Shown here piece after piece: positions 6,574 through 10,946 of a DNA stretch of 10,946 nt. Position numbers and translations under genes: made by a program. Under the pieces are notes generated by a model. The model worked only from the letters and a program-made list of their open reading frames with translations. It made no database searches and was not told the origin of the DNA. This DNA comes from an uncultured Chlorobiaceae bacterium (GTDB taxonomy: Bacteria > Bacteroidota > Chlorobiia > Chlorobiales > Chlorobiaceae). Location: positions 1 to 10,946 of the forward strand of contig CAILXE010000323.1 in the NCBI GenBank assembly GCA_903838095.1. The letters run 5' to 3'. Position 1 is the first letter of the stretch. The number at the start of each line of letters is the position of its first letter.

Positions 6574-7203
6574 ATGTCGAAGCAATGCAGGTGTTCCGAT
6601 GGGCTGACTGACCGGACTCGTTATGAGGAGGTGGTGCTCGATATCATGCTCTACAGCGCCCGCCTCAAGGAGACGGTGGCTCGGCAGAACAGCTCGGTGA
6701 TTGTTGCCATGGCGCGCATGATGGCCCAGACATTTGAGGAGGGCGGAAAGGTGCTGTTCTGTGGCAATGGTGGCAGTGCGGCGGATGCCCAGCATCTGGC
6801 GACGGAGCTGACGATTCGTTACCGAAGCACGGTGGTTCGTCCGGCGCTTCCGGCAATTGCGCTCTCTACTGATACATCGGCCCTGACGGCGGGGGCAAAT
6901 GATCTTGGGTATGATGCGGTGTTTGCCCGACTTGTTGAGGCTTATGGCCGTGAAGGTGATCTTCTGGTCGGGTTGTCCACCAGTGGCAACAGCACGAGTG
7001 TAGTCAATGCGATTGAGGTGGCGAAGCGCCAGGGGATGAAGACGTTAACCCTGCTTGGTGGTGATGGTGGTGTGTTGAAGGGGATGGCTGATCTGGAAAT
7101 TATTGTTCCTCATGCTGGTTCTGCTGACCGGGTTCAGGAGTGCCATATTGCTGTTGGCCATGTTCTAATTGATCTTGCAGAGCGGATGCTTGGTTATTGT
7201 TAG
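6574..7203 (+). CDS. gmhA: Phosphoheptose (sedoheptulose-7-phosphate) isomerase
   Basis: GmhA converts sedoheptulose 7-phosphate to D-glycero-D-manno-heptose 7-phosphate, the first step towards the ADP-heptose of the lipopolysaccharide core; it is cytoplasmic and usually tetrameric. From the ATG at 6574 the product has 209 residues with one SIS fold. [17 protein letters not shown] (62-78) carries the phosphate loop and the His/Glu metal ligands; STSGNS is the second phosphate-binding turn; [13 protein letters not shown] near the C-terminus holds the Gln and His matching the other active-site residues of E. coli GmhA. The frame extends up to an ATG at 6502, but the extra 24 residues look non-coding. 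The ATG at 6646, 14 bases after AGGAGG, would remove the first helix ([15 protein letters not shown]), which the family has, so I prefer 6574 although it lacks a Shine-Dalgarno sequence. ribH follows after 31 bases. Confidence 0.9.
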   Translation: MSKQCRCSDGLTDRTRYEEVVLDIMLYSARLKETVARQNSSVIVAMARMMAQTFEEGGKVLFCGNGGSAADAQHLATELTIRYRSTVVRPALPAIALSTDTSALTAGANDLGYDAVFARLVEAYGREGDLLVGLSTSGNSTSVVNAIEVAKRQGMKTLTLLGGDGGVLKGMADLEIIVPHAGSADRVQECHIAVGHVLIDLAERMLGYC

Positions 7204-7234
7204 TCCGCAAAAATAACTCAAAACAACGATTGTT

Positions 7235-7702
7235 ATGCAGATGAAGCAGATTGAGGGCGCGTTGAGTGCAACTGATACACGGTTTGCGCTGGTTGTCTCC
7301 CGCTTTAATGATTTTATTGGGCAGAAGCTTGTTGAGGGCGCTGTTGACTGTATCCGTCGTCATGGCGGCTCGGAAGAGAATATCACCATCTACCGTTGTC
7401 CCGGCGCTTTTGAGCTGCCGATGGTGGCTAAAAAGGTGGCGCTCAGCGGCAAGTATGACGCCATTGTGACGCTTGGAGTTATTATCAGGGGCTCGACGCC
7501 GCATTTTGATGTTATTGCAGCCGAAGCGACCAAGGGGATTGCCCAGGCCTCTCTCGACACCGGAGTTCCAATCGCCTTTGGTGTGCTCACTACGGAAAAT
7601 CTTGAGCAGGCGATTGAGCGTGCGGGCACAAAAGCTGGCAACAAGGGTTTTGATGCCGCCATGACTGCTATTGAGATGGTGAACCTCTATCGCCAGATTT
7701 AG
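7235..7702 (+). CDS. ribH: 6,7-dimethyl-8-ribityllumazine synthase
   Basis: RibH condenses 5-amino-6-ribitylaminouracil with 3,4-dihydroxy-2-butanone 4-phosphate to give dimethylribityllumazine, the penultimate step of riboflavin synthesis; bacterial enzymes usually form 60-mer or pentameric shells. At 155 residues it has the normal length. Visible family motifs are VVSRFNDFI (20-28, with the substrate-stacking Phe), CPGAFELP (55-62), [14 protein letters not shown] (79-92, with catalytic His90 and the phosphate-binding loop), and [17 protein letters not shown] with TKAGNKG near the C-terminus. The sequence reads like Chlorobium RibH, which supports the taxonomic guess. It probably shares a transcript with gmhA, although the pathways differ. 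No clear Shine-Dalgarno is seen before the ATG. Its TAG stop overlaps the stop of the converging acyltransferase gene by four bases. Confidence 0.96.
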   Translation: MQMKQIEGALSATDTRFALVVSRFNDFIGQKLVEGAVDCIRRHGGSEENITIYRCPGAFELPMVAKKVALSGKYDAIVTLGVIIRGSTPHFDVIAAEATKGIAQASLDTGVPIAFGVLTTENLEQAIERAGTKAGNKGFDAAMTAIEMVNLYRQI

Positions 7703-8409
7703 TTGTTGCGGTAGCGGTTGAAGTTGGTGGTGATGACATTGGAGCAGGCGGCCATCAGCTCTTCGATGGTGCTGAACGATGATGGCAGAAGGGGTTTATC
7801 GATGATCACCCTGATCGTTCCCTTGTTGATGACAAGGCTTTTTTTCGGGGTGATCAGATGGCTTCCGATTATCGTGACGGGCAGTACCGGAGCGCCGCCT
7901 TTCATGGCGACACGGAATGCGCCGCGCTTGAAGGGGAGGAGCTCCCCGGTGGCTGATCGGGTTCCTTCCGGAAAAATGTGAAGGGAATGCCCTTTTTTCA
8001 GCACATTTGTTGCATCAATAAGACTGTTGAGCGCATCCCGGTTTTGTCCCCGTTTGATCATGACATAGCCCGCCTGCTTCAGCGCCCGCCCGAAGAGCGG
8101 TATTTTGCCAAGCTCCTCTTTTGCCATAAATCGGAGGTTGAGCTTCATGATGCCGAGCAGCAGCGGTATATCGGCCATGCCGGCATGGTTGCTGATGACG
8201 AGATAGTGTTGATCGGGGCTGTAATTCTCCTGCCCGATAACGTCGATGGTGATACCAAAAAGTTTTGCGCTCAGCCGACCCCACCATGCCGAAATCTTAT
8301 AAAAACTGTTGCCTGTGGGGTTGAAGAGAGTAAGCAAGAGGATAAACAATATCCCGAAAAACGTGATGGGTATCAGGATAAAGAGAAACAGCAGTGTTCT
8401 GAAGTTCAT
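7699..8409 (-). CDS. plsC: 1-acyl-sn-glycerol-3-phosphate acyltransferase (PlsC-like)
   Basis: PlsC-type enzymes transfer an acyl group to the sn-2 position of lysophosphatidic acid, making phosphatidic acid for membrane lipids. The 236-residue product has an N-terminal membrane anchor (about 5-29) and the acyltransferase motifs in order: NHAGMAD (74-80, His75 and Asp80 as the HxxxxD pair, with Gly where Ser is common), GYVMIKRG (114-121), FPEGTRS (146-152), and [10 protein letters not shown] (173-182). The length fits single-domain PlsC. It starts 17 bases after the thrC stop and so is probably the last gene of a thrB-thrC-plsC transcript. No strong ribosome site precedes the ATG. Its TAA stop overlaps the ribH stop on the other strand. 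Other lysophospholipid acyltransferases share these motifs, so substrate specificity is inferred. Confidence 0.9.
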   Translation of the reverse strand: MNFRTLLFLFILIPITFFGILFILLLTLFNPTGNSFYKISAWWGRLSAKLFGITIDVIGQENYSPDQHYLVISNHAGMADIPLLLGIMKLNLRFMAKEELGKIPLFGRALKQAGYVMIKRGQNRDALNSLIDATNVLKKGHSLHIFPEGTRSATGELLPFKRGAFRVAMKGGAPVLPVTIIGSHLITPKKSLVINKGTIRVIIDKPLLPSSFSTIEELMAACSNVITTNFNRYRNN

Positions 8410-8426
8410 GGCATACTCATTCAGGG

Positions 8427-9743
8427 TTACTGGTCGAGTCTGTTAAGAAAAGCGGCAAGATCTTTATACTCTGGCCTGATCAGTGTGGCGCTTTTCTTTT
8501 TTTCCATAAGTCCCTGGAGGTTTGAGGGAATCTCGATCGTTGTCTCAAGCGTCTCCTCAATTGCTTCAAGAAATTTAACCGGGTGGGCAGTGGAGATCAG
8601 GATGCCGGGCTTCTCTTCATTGCCGGTGGTGGTTCTGTATGTTTCAAGAGCGCGGAAGGCAACGGCGGTATGTGGCTCCATGACATAACCGAACCGCTCG
8701 TTCACTGAACGGATTGTTGCTCTTGTCTCTTCATCCGAAACCGCAATACCGGAAATATCCCGCGCCATTGAGGCATAATCGTTGTGATAGAAATATCTCA
8801 GTCGGGCAAAATTGCTTGGGTTGCCGACGTCCATTGCCGTTGAAAGGGTTGTGATGGTTGGGCGCGGGTCGTAGCGTCCACTCTCGATATAGCGGGTCAC
8901 GCTGTCGTTGGCATTTGACGCGGCTATAAAGTGACCGATCGGGAACCCCATCCGTTTTGCCAGTACACCAGCAGTAAGGTTTCCGTAATTGCCGCTTGGC
9001 ACAGAAAAAAGAGGTTCATGGCAGTTGTAACGCTCCTTGAGCTGCAGGGCAGCCCAGGCATAGTAGAATGACTGGGGAATCAGTCGAGATATATTGATGG
9101 AGTTGGCGGAGGTGAGTGTCAGAGATTTGTTCAGTGACGGATCAACAAACGCCTGTTTTACCATGCGCTGGCAGTCGTCAAAATCCCCCTTGACTTCAAG
9201 AGCAAAGACATTGCCTCCGGCAGTGGTGAGCTGCTGCTCCTGAAGGGGGCTTACCTTGCCTGAAGGGTAAAGCAGTACCACTCTGGTGTTTGCTATCCCC
9301 TGAAATCCATAGGCAACCGCGCTGCCTGTATCTCCCGAGGTTGCCACAAGCACCGTGATAAGCTTCTCCTCTTCCGCCGCAAAAAAACCGGTCAAACGCG
9401 CAAGGAAACGGGCGCCGTAATCCTTGAAGGCGAGTGTCGGGCCGCAGAAAAGCTCTTCCACAAACGTCTTGCTGTCAAGCTCCACAATCGGCGTGTCGAA
9501 GTTGAAGCAGTTTTCGATCATGTCGGTGAGCTGATCAGGCGGAATATCACTGCCGATAAATTTTCTGGCAATGGCAAAAGCGATGTTGTTGAAGCTTGCG
9601 CCTTCAAGCAGAGCAATCTCCTCTGGCGAGAAACGGGGGATTTCAGAGGGAACATACAGGCCGCCGTCGGGAGCAAGTCCTTCAAGTGTTGCCTTTTTCA
9701 GGGAGACGGGTATTGATGATTTATTGGTGCTGAAATAGATCAT
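8427..9743 (-). CDS. thrC: Threonine synthase
   Basis: ThrC is the pyridoxal-phosphate enzyme that turns O-phospho-L-homoserine into L-threonine and phosphate, the last step of threonine synthesis in the cytoplasm. The 438-residue product begins with the typical N-terminal region ending in LAPDGGLYVP (23-32). FCGPTLAFKDYGARFLA (99-115) contains the PLP-binding Lys107. ATSGDTGSAVAYGF (134-147) is the cofactor phosphate loop, and SVPSGNYGN is the later conserved turn. The length and the order of motifs match the longer fold-type II ThrC subgroup. It lies 32 bases after thrB and 17 bases before plsC on the same strand, so the three are likely co-transcribed. The ATG at 9743 gives the expected N-terminus; no strong Shine-Dalgarno is visible, so coupling to thrB translation is possible. 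Confidence 0.96.
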   Translation of the reverse strand: MIYFSTNKSSIPVSLKKATLEGLAPDGGLYVPSEIPRFSPEEIALLEGASFNNIAFAIARKFIGSDIPPDQLTDMIENCFNFDTPIVELDSKTFVEELFCGPTLAFKDYGARFLARLTGFFAAEEEKLITVLVATSGDTGSAVAYGFQGIANTRVVLLYPSGKVSPLQEQQLTTAGGNVFALEVKGDFDDCQRMVKQAFVDPSLNKSLTLTSANSINISRLIPQSFYYAWAALQLKERYNCHEPLFSVPSGNYGNLTAGVLAKRMGFPIGHFIAASNANDSVTRYIESGRYDPRPTITTLSTAMDVGNPSNFARLRYFYHNDYASMARDISGIAVSDEETRATIRSVNERFGYVMEPHTAVAFRALETYRTTTGNEEKPGILISTAHPVKFLEAIEETLETTIEIPSNLQGLMEKKKSATLIRPEYKDLAAFLNRLDQ

Positions 9744-9775
9744 GAGTCGGACGGTTCGCTATTATGAAATGGTTG

Positions 9776-10738
9776 TTACAGTATTCGTGCGCCTTGCTTG
9801 CAGATCGGTGTTACCCACATATCTGACTGCAGGGGAGTTTTGGCGTGGAGAAAAGCCTCCTTCATGGCAGAGCCTACCTGCAGGGCTATTTTTTCTGAAG
9901 AAGAAAATGCGAAAACAGATGGGCCTGAACCGGCAATGCTGCACCCGAGAGCGCCTGCGTCCATCGCAGCACGCTTGACATCAAAAAAACCCGGAATCAG
10001 TGGAGCGCGTTTTGGTTCGGCGATCACATCAACGAGGGCTCGCCCGATGAGGTCATAGTCGGAGGTCAGCAATCCTGCGACGAGAGCCCCGACATTGCCC
10101 CATTGCTGGGTTGCTGTTTTGAGGGGAATGGACGCGGGAAGCACAGAACGGGCATAAGCGGTTCGCAGTTCCGTGTGAGGGTGTACCAAGGAGCAATAGA
10201 GGTTTTCGGGAGATGGAATCGTAATAAGGTCAAGCGGCGTATAGCTTCTTATCAAAACGAAATTGCCAAGAATCGCCGGTGCGGCGTTGTCGGCATGAGC
10301 AGAGCCGCAGGCCACCCGCTCACCTTCAATGGCAAAATGAACAAGCTCCATTTTGGAACAGGGGTTTCCCAGCAGTTCATTTGCGGCCACAAGCGCAGCG
10401 GCGGCGCTTGCTGCGCTGCTGCCCATTCCGCTGCTGAGCGGCAGGTGCTTGACAAGTTCAAGAGAAATATGGCCGGTAAAGTCAATCTGTTTATGATTGC
10501 GGATATATTCGAGAAATTTCAGGACAACAAAGCTGGAAGTATTTTTTTTGGGGTCAAGGGGCAGTGCGCCGCCGTCGCCGGTAATTCTTGTAATGGAGAC
10601 CGGTGAACTGGAGTCTATAGAGTCAGAAAGAGTCAGAATGACCTCATCACCGGGTTCGGTAATGGCAAATCCAAGAACATCAAAGCCGCAGGCGACATTG
10701 CCAACGGTTGCTGAAGCGAATCCTTTGACCGTTTTCAT
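9776..10738 (-). CDS. thrB: Homoserine kinase
   Basis: ThrB phosphorylates L-homoserine with ATP to give O-phosphohomoserine, the substrate of ThrC encoded next to it. The 320-residue product is a typical GHMP kinase: motif 1 ASATVGNVACGFDVLG (8-23), the ATP-binding motif 2 LPLSSGMGSSAASAAAA (99-115), and motif 3 GCSIAGSGPSVFA (265-277). HADNAAPAILG (148-158) is another conserved block. Length is normal for the family. It is the first gene of the minus-strand cluster inside the window. In many bacteria an aspartokinase/homoserine dehydrogenase gene comes before thrB; none is recognisable in the 208 bases to the window edge. The start MKTVKGFASATVGN matches the family N-terminus; the bases before it (GAAGAAAACAGT) give only a weak ribosome site. 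Confidence 0.96.
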   Translation of the reverse strand: MKTVKGFASATVGNVACGFDVLGFAITEPGDEVILTLSDSIDSSSPVSITRITGDGGALPLDPKKNTSSFVVLKFLEYIRNHKQIDFTGHISLELVKHLPLSSGMGSSAASAAAALVAANELLGNPCSKMELVHFAIEGERVACGSAHADNAAPAILGNFVLIRSYTPLDLITIPSPENLYCSLVHPHTELRTAYARSVLPASIPLKTATQQWGNVGALVAGLLTSDYDLIGRALVDVIAEPKRAPLIPGFFDVKRAAMDAGALGCSIAGSGPSVFAFSSSEKIALQVGSAMKEAFLHAKTPLQSDMWVTPICKQGARIL

Positions 10739-10874
10739 ACTGTTTTCTTCGGGAAAAATTCCGGTATGTTTTTTGATGTATCGTTTCCGTTAATGAATAA
10801 GCGTTTAGTTCAGTAAATGAGAGAAAGGGATTTGAATAACTAAAAGCTTTTCATTAAATTTAGGTTTTAAATCT

Positions 10875-10906
10875 TTTGGAATGGAACAGTCCGTTGGACT
10901 TCCAAA
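10875..10906. repeat. Inverted repeat upstream of thrB
   Basis: On the minus strand TTTGGAA (10906-10900) pairs with TTCCAAA (10881-10875), and directly inside it GTCC pairs with GGAC around AAC, giving an 11-bp helix with a 7-base bulge on one side. It lies about 137 bases before the thrB start. No T-run follows, so it may be a leader structure or the weak end of a gene beyond the edge. The rest of 10739-10946 is AT-rich and shows no gene I can support; one minus-strand frame is open from the edge for 28 codons to a TAA at 10860-10862, which is too little to call. Confidence 0.3.
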
Positions 10907-10946
10907 GAAGGTAAGCAGAATCTTTCTCTTTTCTTAACAAATAACC

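Noticed and set aside
7978..8688. 236-codon open frame on the plus strand
   Set aside because: It is antisense to plsC and the end of thrC and spans their junction; no recognisable motif, while both minus-strand genes have clear family signatures.
10103..10606. 167-codon open frame on the plus strand
   Set aside because: Antisense to thrB, which has all three GHMP kinase motifs; the antisense product resembles nothing I recognise.

Overview
The window looks like a chromosomal segment from a green sulfur bacterium (Chlorobium/Chlorobaculum-type, Chlorobiales). This placement is an inference: the lumazine synthase reads like the Chlorobium form as I remember it, and the mix of a TonB-dependent receptor, heptose synthesis and a thrB-thrC cluster fits a Gram-negative anaerobe of that group. 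Base composition is moderate and most genes lack a strong Shine-Dalgarno sequence. No tRNA, rRNA, CRISPR array, insertion sequence or integrase was seen.

Layout. Seven genes lie on the plus strand: (1) the C-terminal part of a TonB-dependent outer-membrane receptor, probably of the copper-receptor (OprC/NosA) type, cut by the left window edge; (2) a small exported tetratricopeptide-repeat protein; (3) a CNNM/CorC-type membrane protein with paired CBS domains; (4) a HIT-family nucleotide hydrolase/transferase; (5) a large membrane protein with a pore-like N-terminus, two RCK/TrkA-N-like domains and a C-terminal RyR (ryanodine-receptor repeat) domain; (6) gmhA, sedoheptulose-7-phosphate isomerase for lipopolysaccharide heptose; (7) ribH, lumazine synthase for riboflavin. 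Three minus-strand genes follow, transcribed from the right edge inward as a likely operon: thrB, thrC and a PlsC-type acyltransferase. ribH and the acyltransferase converge and their stop codons overlap.

How they work together. thrB and thrC carry out the last two steps of threonine synthesis. The other genes are mostly unrelated housekeeping functions (envelope, cofactor, membrane lipid). The accessory-looking element is the channel-like RCK/RyR gene at 4574-6463. It is preceded by 272 bases of non-coding DNA holding a REP-like imperfect palindrome and a terminator-like hairpin, and followed by another hairpin. Its architecture (two membrane helices flanking a pore-helix-like segment without a GYG filter, tandem Rossmann domains, RyR domain) is the best candidate here for an undescribed, probably ligand-gated, membrane system.
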